Source of the DNA: Atrina japonica
Taxonomy: Eukaryota > Mollusca > Bivalvia > Pterioida > Pinnidae
Direction of reading: 5' to 3'
Assembly: GCA_030159075.1 (NCBI GenBank)
Contig: BROG01000075.1
Location: forward strand, 1,642,001 to 1,706,000
DNA length: 64,000 nt
This document shows, piece by piece, positions 23,501-35,325 of this stretch. A program made the position numbers and the translations under genes. Position 1 is the first letter of the stretch, and every line of letters starts with the position of its first letter. The notes under the pieces are model-generated. The model did not search any database. It was not told the DNA's origin and worked only from the letters and a program-made list of their open reading frames with translations.

Positions 23501-26500
23501 ATATACTGGGTAGGTTTGTGTATGTTTGTATATACTGGGTAGGTTTGTGTATGTTTGTATATATTGGGTAGGTATGTGTATGTTTGTATATACTGGGTAG
23601 ATATGTGTATATTTGTATATATTGGGTAGGTTTGTGTATGTTTGTATATACTGGGTAGGTTTGTGTTTGTTTGTATATATTGGGTAGGTTTGTGTATGTT
23701 TGTATAAACTGGGTAAGTGTGTGTATGTTTGTATATATTGGGTAGGTGTGTGTATGTTTGTATATACTGGGTAGATTTGTGTATGTTTGTATATACTGGG
23801 TAGATTTGTGTATGTTTGTACATGCTGGGTAGGTTTGTGTATGTTTGTATATACTGGGTAGGTTTGTGTTTGTTTATATATATTGGGTAGGTTTGTGTAT
23901 GTTTGTATATATTGGGTAGGTTTGTGTTTGTTTGTATATATTGGGTAGGTGTGTGTATGTTTGTATATATTGGGTAGGTTTGTGTTTGTATATATTGGGT
24001 AGGTGTGTGTATGTTTGTATATACTGGGTAGGTTTGTGTTTGTTTGTATATATTGGGTAGGTTTGTTTTTGTTTGTATATATTGGGTAGGTGTCTGTATG
24101 TTTGTATATATTGGGTAGGTGTGTGTATGTTTGTATATATTGGGTAGGTGTCTGTATGTTTGTATATATTGGGTAGGTGTCTGTATGTTTGTATATATTG
24201 GGTAGGTGTCTGTATGTTTGTATATATTGGGTAGGTGTCTGTATGTTTGTATATATTGGGTAGGTGTCTGTATGTTTGTATATATTGGGTAGGTTTGTGT
24301 ATGTTTGTATATATTGGGTAGGTTTGTGTATGTTTGTATATATTGGGTAGGTTTGTGTATGTTTGTATATATTGGGTAGGTGCCTGTATGTTTGTATATA
24401 TTGGGTAGGTGTCTGTATGTTTGTATATATTGGTATGTTTGTATATATTGGGTAGGTGTCTGTATGTTTGTATATATTGGGTAGGTGTCTGTATGTTTGT
24501 ATATATTGGGTAGGTGTGTGTATGTTTGTATATATTGGGTAGGTGTGTGTATGTTTGTATATACTGGGTAGGTTTGTGTTTGTTTGTATATATTGGGTAG
24601 GTGTGTGTTTGTTTGTATATATTGGGTAGGTGTGTGTATGTTTGTATATATTGGGTAGGTTTGTGTTTGTTTGTATATATTTGGTAGGTTTGTGTTTGTT
24701 TGTATATATTGGGTAGGTTTGTGTTTGTTTGTATATATTGGGTAGGTTTGTGTATGTTTGTATATATTGGGTAGGTTTGTGTTTGTTTGTATATATTGGG
24801 TAGGTTTGTGTTTGTTTGTATATATTGGGTAGGTGTCTGTATGTTTGTATATTTTGGGTAGGTTTGTGTATGTTTGTATATATTGGGTAGGTTTGTGTAT
24901 GTTTGTATATATTGGGTAGGTTTGTGTTTGTTTGGTATGTAGGTGTGTATGTTATGTTTGTATACTGGGTAGGTTTGTGTTTGTTTGTATATACTGGGTA
25001 GGTTTGTGTTTGTTTGTATATATTGGGTAGGTGTCTGTATGTTTGTATATATTGGGTAGGTTTGTGTATGTTTGTATATATTGGGTAGGTTTGTGTATGT
25101 TTGTATATATTGGGTAGGTTTGTGTTTGTTTGTATATATTGGGTAGGTGTGTGTATGTTTGTATATACTGGGTAGGTTTGTGTTTGTTTGTATATATTGG
25201 GTAGGTTTGTGTTTGTTTGTATATATTGGGTAGGTTTGTGTATGTTTGTATATACTGGGTAGGTTTGTTTTTGTTTGTATATATTGGGTAGGTTTGTGTT
25301 TGTTTGTATATATTGGGTAGGTTTGTGTATGTTTGTATATATTGGGTAGGTTTGTGTATGTTTGTATATATTGGGTAGGTTTGTGTATGTTTGTATATAT
25401 TGGGTAGGTTTGTGTTTGTTTGTATATATTGGGTAGGTGTGTGTATGTTTGTATATATTGGGTAGGTTTGTGTTTGTTTGTATATATTGGGTAGGTTTGT
25501 GTGTTGTTTGTATATATTGGGTAGTTTGTGTTTGTTTGTATATATTGGGTAGGTGTGTGTATGTTTGTATATACTGGGTAGGTTTGTGTTTGTTTGTATA
25601 TATTGGGTAGGTTTGTGTTTGTTTGTATATATTGGGTAGGTTGTGTGTATGTTTGTATATATTGGGTAGGTTTGTGTTTGTTTGTATATATTGGGTAGGT
25701 TTGTGTATGTTTGTATATACTGGGTAGGTTTGTGTATGTTTGTATATACTGGGTAGGTTTGTGTATGTTTGTATATACTGGGTAGGTTTGTGTATGTATA
25801 TTTTGCCAGCATTTATTATGAACAGCTTTTTGCATTTGTACATACAGGGTAGATATGTGTCTATATACTGCCAGTATTTATTATGAGCAGCTTTTTGCAG
25901 TTGTACATACAGGGTAGATATGTGTCTGTATTTTGCCAGTATTTATTAAGAGCAGTTTCTGTTGTTGTATATATGTCTCCTGCCCAAGGGGTCTCATTGC
26001 ACCCATGAACATGATTCTTGTCCAGGTAATAACTTCATAACCTTTGCTTGGAATGCATTCAAACTTTAATATGTTATTGGTATTGATTTTAAGTGCAACA
26101 GGGATCATGTATCCAAGGTCAGGGTCACAATGCAACCATGGATGCAATTCTTTTCTGGACTATAACTTTACAACCCTTGCATGGAATATGCTCAAACTTT
26201 GATTTGATATTGGTCAGGAGCTAAAAGCAACTTAAGCTCTTGTACACACAGGTTCTATGTGTATCAGTATGGTGTATCAATATTTTTTTTAAACAACTTC
26301 TGTAGTTGTATATATATATATGTATGTATGGATGTATGTATGTATGTATGTATGTATGTTTTTTACATGGTAATGTTTGTATATTTTTGTAGTTGTACCA
26401 GTATATATCAAAGTCAAATATATTATTTCATCATGATTGATGATGATGATAGTAAAGTTCCCACAAAATCAGCGAAGGCTTCAGTGGGTCTCTTTTGTGC

Positions 26501-26708
26501 TGACTTCAGATTAGGGGCTTCATGGTTTGAAGCTTAATGCTCAAACCACTTCACCACACTGGCTCCATTGTCATTACGAATATCATGTTGTTGACATTAC
26601 GAATATCATGTTTTACGATGTAATGATGTCATTTTTATATATTTTTTATTTTACAGAGAACTATCAAAATATGGCAATATCATTCTCAAGAAAGGATTAG
26701 CTCTGTAA
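17581..26708 (+). CDS. FUOM: Fucose mutarotase, six exons, complete
   Basis: Interconverts alpha- and beta-L-fucose in the fucose salvage pathway (RbsD/FucU fold, cytosolic). Exons: 17581-17662, 18712-18780, 19566-19636, 20422-20523, 22315-22388 and 26657-26708. All introns are GT-AG and join in frame, giving about 149 aa, close to the usual ~150 aa. Exon 1 has MPLKTIPKCLSPDLLYVLAK and MGHGDEI, with the His of the family's GHGD-I motif. Exons 2-3 give LADAHFPTSSVC and GPKEVRADG. Exon 4 has MDPVPSDKEAGIEIPVWDQY. Exons 5-6 give RFAFYDRAKKAFAVVHTGE and YGNIILKKGLAL with stop at 26706-26708. A poly(A) signal AATAAA lies at about 26908. Exon 1 starts with the first ATG; the 5' UTR and promoter were not resolved. 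Intron 5 is filled by a minisatellite grown from the exon-5 donor. Confidence 0.95.
20040..20240. repeat. Dispersed repeat (CTTAAGAACCACTGAACCAA family)
   Basis: Contains TTAAGAACCACTGAACCAAT and CCATTAAGGGGAGATAAT. A related copy is at 34530-34760 (TCAAGAACCACTGGACAGAT). It lies in FUOM intron 3. It is non-coding. Confidence 0.6.
20932..21080. repeat. Long hairpin, 69-bp arms, 11-nt loop
   Basis: The arms at 20932-21000 and 21012-21080 are inverse copies with about four mismatches, including GACAATTGTTTTTGAATAAC and GAGGCAGGAGAATACATAT. Location: FUOM intron 4. It is a foldback MITE or a source of a long hairpin transcript. Confidence 0.85.
21145..21392. repeat. 124-bp tandem duplication
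   Basis: Two adjacent copies starting ACAAGACTACCATATGG at 21145 and 21269, differing by about one base (AAATTTC / AAGTTTC). A very recent duplication in FUOM intron 4. Confidence 0.95.
21772..21835. repeat. Near-perfect 64-bp palindrome
   Basis: 31-bp arms with no mismatch (start ACTGTATTTTGATTGGCTTA) around a 2-nt centre. It contains CCAAT/ATTGG in both arms. In FUOM intron 4. Confidence 0.95.
22381..25800. repeat. ~29-bp minisatellite starting at the FUOM exon-5 splice donor
   Basis: About 110-120 head-to-tail units close to GTATATACTGGGTAGGTTTG followed by TGTATGTTT. The first unit contains the last bases of exon 5 and its donor (ACTGG/GTAGGT at 22385-22394). The 5' part (22.4-23.8 kb) is more heterogeneous (AATTATGTG, ACATGC, TACTGG variants); the 3' part is more uniform with ATTGGG. 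Because the unit is not a multiple of 3 and carries no antisense stop, three overlapping minus-strand open frames up to 930 codons run through it; they are repeat artefacts. Confidence 0.95.
25801..25965. repeat. ~73-bp repeats carrying a copy of the FUOM exon-5 tail
   Basis: Two to three units with TTTTGCCAGTATTTATTATG, AGCAGCTTTTTGCAGTTGTA and CATACAGGGTAGATATGTG. The part CTTTTTGCAGTTGTACATAC plus AGGGTAG mirrors the exon-5 end CTTTTGCTGTTGTACATACT plus GGGTAG, so the unit includes exon sequence as well as the donor. Confidence 0.75.
26300..26362. repeat. (TATG)n microsatellite
   Basis: ATATATATATG followed by about eight TATG/GATG units in FUOM intron 5. Confidence 0.9.
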
Positions 26709-27349
26709 TGGTCCTGAGCTGAGCTGACAGTAAATGTGGCAATTTCTTTTTTATCAAATTTATTTTTTAGTGATTTTATTTTATGTTGGAATATAAAAGA
26801 CACAAAGACAATGATTCTTATTTATAGATACGTCTGTATTAATATCTATTTTGTAAAATTTTCACAAATTGTGCATAAATTATCATATTGCTTTGAGCTA
26901 GCAGGGAAATAAAATTGTTAAGTTTCAAATTACCATTGTCTGTGGTTTCTGTGTTTATTGCATTATTGATATTTTACATGTTGTTAATTTAGTGAGAACT
27001 GGTTTTAAAACCTCGAAAGTATAAAGTGAATATGTGTATGGATTCATAGTTATGTTTTGTCATGGAAATAGTTTCTTTCTTTTTATTCTGTTTTGACTTT
27101 TCCTGGTTGCAATACCATGACGATATACTTTCTCTCTGGAAATTGCATTTCAAATTCTTAGGTGCTCTAATAGAAAAATATTTAAGCCATAGAAATTATC
27201 AGCATGTAAAAAATCTTTGAATGAATCAAAATTACTATTAACATTATCAACTTCCTACAGTTATTGTTTCTTAGATGCCCTTTTTAGCCCACAATCACCT
27301 TGTGTCCGTGATACTTCCCGAGTGCATTGTATGTCGTCAGTTGTCTGTC

Positions 27350-27640
27350 CTTAAACAATTCTTGTTATTACTATTTCTCAGAAAGTACTGAAGGGATCTT
27401 TATGAAATTTGAAATATAGGTTCTCCTTGTAGTATAGTTATGCACTGTACATTTTCAGGAGGGTTGGATCACAAAATAGCTGCCAGGCAACCATCTTAGA
27501 TTTTGGCAATTAAAGTATGTTATCGCTATTTCTCAGAAAGTACTGAAGGGATCTTCATGAAATTTGACATATAGGTTCTCCTTGAGGTCTAGTTGTGCAC
27601 TTTTGACAATTAAAGTTTGTTATGTATTTCTTGAACACCA
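27350..27640. repeat. ~150-bp dispersed tandem repeat, locus 2
   Basis: Two units with CTATTTCTCAGAAAGTACTG, AAGGGATCTT, ATAGGTTCTCCTTGAGGTCT and GCCAGGCAACCATCTTAGAT. Same family as 7990-8465 and 30150-30935. Confidence 0.85.
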
Positions 27641-28720
27641 CTCTCGTGTCTACCCCTAAGAGATATATATTCTTGTTTTTTATGGGTAGACACATTCATT
27701 GGTGTATGATAGGGTCAGTGGGGGTCCTGCCCTACCCCCTGAAATTTATATTTTTGCTCATAACTTCCGTTCACAGCCCCACCCTTAAACCATGTGTATT
27801 ATTGGGAAACACATTCAGTGGTGTAGGGGGTCCTGCCCCACCCTCTGAAATATATATTTTAACTTATAACTTAAACCATATTTATTTTTATTTCTTATGG
27901 GGAGATACATTTAGTGGTCCATATGCAGGTCCTGCCCCACCCCCTAGAATTTATATTTTTGCTTATAACTTAAAATCCATTCACAGTCCCACCCTTTAAC
28001 CTTTAAATTATTGATTGTTGTGTGGAGACACATTTTGTTGTGCATATGGGGGTTCTGCCACACCCCTGAAATTCATATATTTGCTTATAAAAGCCGGCCT
28101 TGCTCAGTTGGTTGCACACTCTTGAGTTCAGCTGATGGCAGATTGGTTTCCTGTCCTTTGGAAGAGACAGTAAAAACTGAGGTCCTGTGTCACAGTAGGT
28201 GTTGGCACATTAAAGAACCCTCACTCCTCAATGGCCATAAGTACCGAGAATAGGCCAAAATTTGACGCCCTTTCACCTACATTTGGTGACATCTCCATAT
28301 GGGTGAAATATTCTTGAGTGTTAAATAACAATAAACGAACAAACAATTTTGCTTATAATTTTAAAACCATTCACAGCCCCACCCTTAAATCATATATATT
28401 ATTGATTGTTATGGGAGACACATTTAGTTGTGCACATGGGGGTCCTGCCCCACCCCTGATATTTATATTTTTGTTTGTAACTTAAAAGCGGTTGATGGCA
28501 TCACATTTAAACCATATATATTATTGATTATTATGGGAAAACACATTCAGTGATGTGTATGGGGGTCCTGCCCTACCCCCAAAATATACATTTTTACTTA
28601 TAACTTAAAAATCGTTCACAGCCCCACCTTTAAACCATATATCATTGATTGTTATGGGAGAACACATTCAGTAGTATATGTGGGCGTACTGCCCAACCCC
28701 ATGAAATATATACTTACTAA
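27640..28720. repeat. ~130-bp tandem array (CCTGCCCCACCCC...), split by a SINE
   Basis: About six diverged units containing ATTGTTATGGGAGACACATT, GGGGGTCCTGCCCCACCCC, TGAAATTTATATTTTTGCTT and CATTCACAGCCCCACCCTTA. Copies lie at 27650-28085 and resume at 28350 after a SINE. Reading frames across it are repeat-derived. Confidence 0.85.
28090..28350 (+). mobile_element. tRNA-derived SINE
   Basis: Head GGCCTTGCTCAGTTGGTTGC (A box) with a degraded B box. Then a body shared with 50633-50921 (TTGGTTTCCTGTC, GAGACAGTAAAAACTG, CACAGTAGGTGTTGGCAC, TTTGGTGACATCTCCATATG) and a tail AACAATAAACGAACAAACAA. Confidence 0.85.
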
Positions 28721-29845
28721 ACTTTGCGACATTTGATATCAATACAGGGACCAGTGAGACATATAATTACGTCTAATTCTTGTTTAACTCAATGCAGGTC
28801 ATGGCCAGCATTTTCACTTTTAGAGTTTGAAAGGTATGGTTAAGCTATCTTGGATTATAGCAGTGTATGTTTGGTATTGTTATAATCTTGGAAGAAAGCC
28901 CTTGAGGATTGATTTTTGTCAAGGGATAACTCCCCAAATGTAGTATAGCAAGTTCTTTTTGTTGCTTATAAACTTCTTTTTCATCAGTGATATGTCCTAG
29001 TAATTTGCGTGGGTTTCGCATTTAAATGAATACTCTGTCTTTTTACTGTTTGAATGATAAACAACAACCTGTATCATATTTATTAGATATTTCGTAAGTG
29101 CAATTGGAATATGAAACATTATTTTGATAATTTTAATTATGATTAATCTCGATGTAAGAGACACAATGTTATTGACAATTCAGCACCTGATTATGTTTTC
29201 TGATTCTAAATCTCATTAAAGGATGATCAAGAATTGATTACCATTCATGGATGTCAATTTGGGTCTAAAAAAGATGAAGAATTGCAGGTATCTTGAATCA
29301 GGAATAACAAGTAACACTTGATGTGTAAAGCTGTTTAGAGTTTACCTAATTACTATTGTATCGACGAATCACTACGTAGATACTGTTAAATTAAGTCGAG
29401 AAATGACTGTGAGTGTTGTCGAGATCTCTGTTTTCTTGCTGCTGAACTCTTTAGAACTTTTAGTTTATTGGCTTCAGATGCGAGTTCGCCTACTAGTCGG
29501 TTAGATTTTCTAGGATGCAAGCACATGCACTAATTTCTATCTACACATACACATTTTCACTCATTACGTGGACCAACAGGCTTTGTAATTTGTCCAAATT
29601 GTCAATGCTAATGTGGCCATTCAGGCCTGTGATTGTTATCTTTAAGGTTCTCTTTCACAGAATAGCACAATAGGTTTTATAAACTTTTGCTTTCACAAAA
29701 AGATTCTATTCATGTAACAAACACACCATTTAATGCATTGGTTTTTTTTAGATTAAATTCGGATTGAGATACACAAGGATGGAAAAGAGATATACCAATT
29801 ACCATCAAATATTCCTTGTCATTTCCTTATAAAAACTTTATAAAA
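28721..29845. other. No recognised gene or repeat
   Basis: AT-rich intergenic DNA. A short exon-like stretch flanked by AG and GT lies at 29221-29287 (22 codons), but nothing supports it as a gene. Confidence 0.4.
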
Positions 29846-29847
29846 CC

Positions 29848-30150
29848 AAAAACAGTAAAATGTCAAATTACAGACTTTAAGGTTATACTCTTATATCGTG
29901 TACACTGTATTGTTATTGTCTACTGCCTAAGACACTGTGAGCTCAACATAGAGTAAAATGTCAAATTACAGACTTTTAGGTTGTATTGTTATATCATGTC
30001 TACTATCTTAGACACTATGTGAGTTCTTCATACTAAAAATGTCAAAATTACAAACTTTTATGTTGTACTGTTATATCATGTCTACTGCTTAAGACACTTT
30101 ATGAGTTCCTCATAGAGTAAAATGTCAAATTACAGACTTTTAGGTTGCAT
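29848..30150. repeat. ~95-bp tandem repeat
   Basis: Three to four units with AGTAAAATGTCAAATTACAG, ACTTTTAGGTTGTA, TTATATCATGTCTACT and TAAGACACT. Confidence 0.85.
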
Positions 30151-30935
30151 ATTACATCTTCAAAGAGATTGGAATCCAACATGGCCGATTCCAATCTCTC
30201 TGAAAATGTAATATGCACAACTAGACCTCAAGGGGAACCTTTATGTCAAATTTCAAGGAGATTCTTACAGTCCTTACTGACAAGTAACGGTAACAAACTT
30301 CTTTTGGTCCAAATCGCCTGTCGGCCATGTTCGATTCCGATCTCTTGAAAATGTTATATGCACATCTAGACCTTCAGGGGAACCTTCATGTAAAATTTCA
30401 AGGTGATCCATGCAGTCCTTTCATAAAAGTAGCGGTAACAAACTTCCTTTGGTCAAAGGCGGCCAGCTTGGATTTTGACCATAGGAAGTTTGTTACCGCT
30501 TTTTCTCAGAAAGGACTGATGAATCTCATTGAAATTTGACAACAAGGTTCCCCTTAGGATTTAGTTTTGCATATTGCATTTTCAGAGAGATTGGAATGAA
30601 AAGTGGCCGACAGGCGATCATCTTGAATTTTGAGCAAATTTGTTATTGCTATTTCTCAGAAAGAACTGAAGGGATTTCCTTGAAATTGGACATGAAGGTT
30701 CCCCGTGAGGTGTAGCTGTAAATATGACATTTTCAGAGAGATCGGATTCCAACATGGCTGACAGGCAGCCATCTTGGATTTTGAGAACAGAAGTATGTAT
30801 TTCTCAGAATTACTGAAGGATCTTTTCGATATTGATTATGGAGGTTCCCCTTGAGGTCTAGATATGCATATTACATTTTCAGAGAGATCAAAATCCAAGA
30901 TGGACACCTGTCGGCCATGTTATAATATAGAGTAG
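30150..30935. repeat. ~150-bp dispersed repeat, locus 3, with orientation flips
   Basis: Same family as 7990-8465. The orientation reverses at a hairpin near 30165-30200 (GAGATTGGAATC / GATTCCAATCTC) and reverts near 30450-30500, where GGTAACAAACTTCCTTTGGT is mirrored by ACCATAGGAAGTTTGTTACC. Frames at 30145-30539 are repeat artefacts. Confidence 0.85.
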
Positions 30936-31600
30936 CCCTATACGCCTATGGATGATCTGTGTGTATTACATATCACATGACATGTATATTACATATCGCG
31001 TGGTATGGATATTTATTTTTCTATGGATGACTGTGTGTAAAACTCGCTAGTCCAAAAATGACACCGAGACAACAACTAACCCGATAATATGTATATAATT
31101 GGTCGTCACATTCTGTCAATAATTACGTGTACCGTATGCTGAAACAATTCAAAGTCGTATAGCGTCTATAGCTATCTTGGGTTTCAAAATCTCTTTTTTA
31201 ACATTTTGTGATACTAGTCTAAATATCTAGCTATATATATATATTATATATATATACATATATATATATATTATGACAGCATATGAAAGAGTCTTAATAA
31301 TCATGTATACCATCTAGGATTTTTTGAGTTCCTTATATAAACTTTAAATCCCACACGGAGAAGTATCGTTGTAGGAATATACGGGTCTCTTATGGACAAT
31401 GTATCTATGTTACGTTTGTTATACCTCTGTTAAGTTTGTAAAGGACAACTTGGTGCAAATATCCTGAAGACCTATAAATTTCCTTGGTCAGGTGAGGTTG
31501 ATGCAATACAAGATGCCCTTAAACTTATAAGCTGAATGGATGATTGTGTTAATAATTATATATATGTAGTTGAAATGCAGTACTTAATGTATTAATATGT
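30936..31600. other. Intergenic DNA with a (TA)n tract
   Basis: No gene seen. A TA-rich microsatellite lies at about 31230-31275. Confidence 0.5.
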
Positions 31601-31621
31601 TTCCCTGTGTTCCTTTCAACA

Positions 31622-32080
31622 CAATTATAATACATAATTTCTCCCGTTTTCTGATATTTCGTGTTGTGGATCAAACCCAATTCGCTTTAGCGTTATGTGC
31701 TGATGACCTGATTGGTGTGTCATTAATGACCAATGAAAAAAATGACTTGCAAGATCTTGTAAGCGATCAAATGGCAAAGAATGTAAACAAAATTAAAATT
31801 ATGTAGAACACTGAGCACACAAAATTGAAAGTATAGAATTATTTTTCAGAAAATTAGATAGGTTCAAATCGGTGGAAGTTTTAGGACTGACAGTTTTCTT
31901 TTTATGTAAAAATACATCTCTTTGCCATTCAATTTTGTAAGTCCCAATTTCATTGATCGAACATTACACACGTACTTGAGGTCATCTGTACGTGACCCCA
32001 TAAAGGATTGCGTTAGATCCTTTAAGCGACAAATCGGAAAACTGAAGAGGTGAACGACGAGTTTTTTTTTAATTAAATTG
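31622..32080. mobile_element. MULE-like MITE, second copy
   Basis: Colinear with the element at 2366-2837: TCCCGTTTTCTGAT, GTGCTGATGACCT, GTGTGTCATT, GACCAATGAAAAA on the left, and CATCTCTTTGCCATT, GACCCCATAAAGGATTGCGT, TTTAATTAAATTG on the right. More diverged; a target duplication is not clear. Confidence 0.75.
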
Positions 32081-32789
32081 TAGTAGTTCCTACGACTGTT
32101 ATCTTCAATGTTATTCCCCATTTCTTAATTTACTTACTGCTTATTAACATATGATGGTGCATCTGTAAACAGTACCATCAACGAGTTATAAAAATTTATC
32201 TTGACCATCCGGTTTACTAGTATTTAATGATTATTAGTACTCTTTTGCAGTTTCATCGTTTGTCCAGCGTATGGTTTTATTGTAATTACTTGATGAGTTA
32301 CAGATTAATACAATACAAATAACTGTAAAACTCATCAATCTACATTTTATAACAATTTTAGATAATTTATATAAGGAACTATAGAATATATTAGAAAGAA
32401 AATGTTGACAGAAAAAAATAGGAAGCAAGGAGCTGGGCATATTAAGGGCATTGTTATTCTTTTATTTAAGTAATTCCCCTCTAACATGTATAATGTATTT
32501 TTTCTTTAACAATTATCAATTGCCTTCTTGGAAAACATATACTAGTGGAAAAAAGAAAATATACTTAAAATTTAAATAAAAACATAAAAAGTATTCTTTT
32601 ATCGCACTTTATTCTTAAAGGTATAGTTTAATGCACTAAACGCGTGTTTGAGTACTCAATTTGTTAAATAACGCGTTCGATTCGCCTTGATGGCCACAGC
32701 ACGTGGTTAGTAATGGATTAGAATTTCTTGCATTCACTTACAGTATTCAATGTATTGAAACAGAAAAAAACATTGGATTTTGGTATAAA

Positions 32790-33780
32790 ACTTTGATTGA
32801 GAGATGCCTCGCATGATTGAAAATTATCGTTTGCGTGCTAATGGGATCCTGGAAGTTGGGATGTCTCAAAGCAATATGGATGTCTCCGAGGCAGCTTGGA
32901 GTTCTTATTAACACTGTAAATGTTTTATGGAGACGATATCAGCAAACTGGCACCATTCGGGGCGCCCATGATCAGGACCCCCTCGCGTAACGTTTAGTCG
33001 GCAAGATACGTATATATATATAGATGTCACATTTGCGTTATCGATTCCAGTCGGCTTATTTCACCGCTAGAAGCATCCCTGGTCATCGACGGATAACTCC
33101 TTGTACCCTAAGAACAGATTGCGAGAGGCCAACATCCGTTCTTGACATCCTGCTATCTCCCTTTTGCTCTGGCGTTACCGTGTTAAGAGGTTAGCGTGGT
33201 GTAGAGGCATTGTCGTTTCAATAACACAAATTGGGCGGAAGTTCTGTTTACGCACGAAATGAGACGTAGTAACGGTTGTGTTCGGGCTTACCGTCGTGCC
33301 GGAGATTGTTAACCTCTGCGCTATTCAGCGCCGCCAATATCGGCGTAGGGAGCGTTATGGTCTAGGTGGAATTACAACACATGGAAGACAGTGGTGGGCA
33401 ATTTAACCGGCGTACGCTACTGTGACGAGATTGTACGTCAGCACGTCATTCCATTTATTCACAACAACCAGCGTAACGCCATTCTGCAGCAGGACAACAC
33501 ACGACCGCGGACGTTGTAAGTGACTATCTACAACAGGAAAACATGAATGCGCTATCCTGACCTGCGGTATAATCGGATTTATCGCCTATAGAACATGTTT
33601 GGGATGAAATGGAACGACGTCTACGTTAAGTGCCAAACCCCCTGCTACGTTGTACGTTTTGCGTCGTTCTTTATTGTACATATGGCGGAATATTCCCCAG
33701 GTTTTTCTGCATAACATGATTCGTTTAATGCGTCGTAGATGTGAACAATGCATCGGTGCAAATGGCGATCATACTAAAAT
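32790..33780 (+). pseudogene. Tc1/mariner transposase relic
   Basis: Fragments in shifting frames match the Tc1 order: a helix-turn-helix end (WRRYQQTGTIRG near 32937), the middle Asp region (GGITTHGRQWWAI-like near 33360-33400), VIPFIHNNQRNAILQQDNTR near 33450 with the second catalytic Asp, then DLSPIEHVWDEMERRLR near 33580-33625 with the final acidic residue. Many stops and frameshifts: a dead copy. Terminal inverted repeats were not resolved. Confidence 0.85.
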
Positions 33781-33839
33781 CCTATGTATGCTCATTATTG
33801 AAATTATTCTACAATTATTTGAATTAAAATAGACCCTCA

Positions 33840-35165
33840 GTTTATCTACGGTGACCTTACAGAATTGATGTTGTATTGTAAGGGTCAATAAAACCTGATT
33901 ATGACCTTACATAAGATAACTGCTTTTTGTTCTGTACAGTAATTTTCATACATATTTCGAAATTTACCTGGTAACTTTTCAGTTGGGAAAAATAGCGACA
34001 GAATGACAAACTTGGGAGTTTTATGACAGCAAAGCCATCATGATGATGTATTTTAAAACTGTAGTTTCCTCTTTCTTTGTCCTTTATAAATACAAATTAG
34101 CTTATTCAAGTCGAAACTCCACTTGTGATAAATTTTCTCTCAGAATTATGCGTAAAGCATCGTAACAATGATCTACCCGTATTTCCGGGTTATACATATA
34201 CGTAAAAATTTGATTTAAACTGCAATGCCAAATTTTAGCGAATATTTAGTATTTGGATACGTGTAAACTGCACCAGTTTTTTTAAAAAAAAACTTGCATG
34301 TGTAGAACGATGTTTAATGACTCAATATTGTGAATATTAACATACCACAACTTCTAAACACATATACATTAGATATACATTTTGCATATCTAAATTCATG
34401 TAATTAACATTTTAATGATGTTTTATCACGCAATGGTGTAAACTGAATTAGGCAATCGATGTTCAAAGTTCACGTTCATCGTTGATCAGGAGTCCCTCTG
34501 AAGATATATATCTATGATCATAGATTATGCGAAGGGACAGGTGAGCTATTGCTAGGACCTAATATGTATTGTCTGTCCATTAATCTTTCCATTCAAACGC
34601 CTTCTTCTCAAGAACCACTGGACAGATTACAATCAAATTTGGCAGGGAGCTTGGTCTTGGGAACAAGTTCAAGGTCTTTATTTCTTAAGCCTTTAAACTT
34701 AACAGAGGATACAAAATATTACATTATTTACAATGAATACAGTGGAGATTGACATCCACCACATATATTAAGTATTGCATATGTACATGTATATCTGCAA
34801 ATACATCCAGTCATGAAAGTTTGAAAAACTACGAACATGTACACACATTGGTCGAACAGGCAAATAAGACAATGTAAGAAAAGCACGAACATGCATACAG
34901 ATTGTTCAATTAGACTATACGTTCGAAATGAGAAGAAATAATACAGTTAAGAGGAGAAGAGACAAAAATAGGAGGAAAAAGGCTTCAAGTTTGCGCAAAT
35001 TTTCAATACTTAATTGCTAAGTCAATACATATGTCGTTTGCTAATGAAATTGAAATCATTAACTAGCCTTTACAGAGTGATTCAAATGACCTAGCGTATA
35101 CTTTTTGAAGGAAGCGTATTAGGACCATCTTATTATTTAGTTTTTTTTTTCATTTCTCACTTTTC
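33840..35165. other. Intergenic DNA with one dispersed repeat
   Basis: Apart from a repeat at 34530-34760 related to 20040-20240, I see nothing recognisable. Confidence 0.45.
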
Positions 35166-35325
35166 AAACGTAAAGTTGGATTGTTCTTGTAAAAACTTCC
35201 AACATTAAAGTTGGCTTTTTCAACGTTTTTCTTTGGAATTCAAACTTTAAAGTTGGCTTTTCCAGCTTTATTCTTGGAATTTCCAACTTTAAAATTGGCT
35301 TGTCCAAATTTTTGCGGACTTGCCA
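35165..35325. repeat. ~55-bp tandem repeat
   Basis: Three units of CTTTAAAGTTGGCTTTTCCA ... TTCTTTGGAATT. The 63-codon frame here is low-complexity. Confidence 0.75.

Noticed and set aside
22381..25800. CRISPR-like regular repeats
   Set aside because: Units are contiguous without spacers and the host is eukaryotic; plain minisatellite.
23047..25843. Very long minus-strand open frames (930, 653, 286 and 258 codons) rich in Tyr, Thr, Asn and Pro
   Set aside because: They run antisense through the 29-bp minisatellite. The unit has no stop in any antisense frame and is not a multiple of 3, so all three frames stay open. No independent sign of coding.
29221..29287. Exon-like 22-codon stretch with AG and GT flanks
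   Set aside because: Isolated, no neighbouring exon and no family match.
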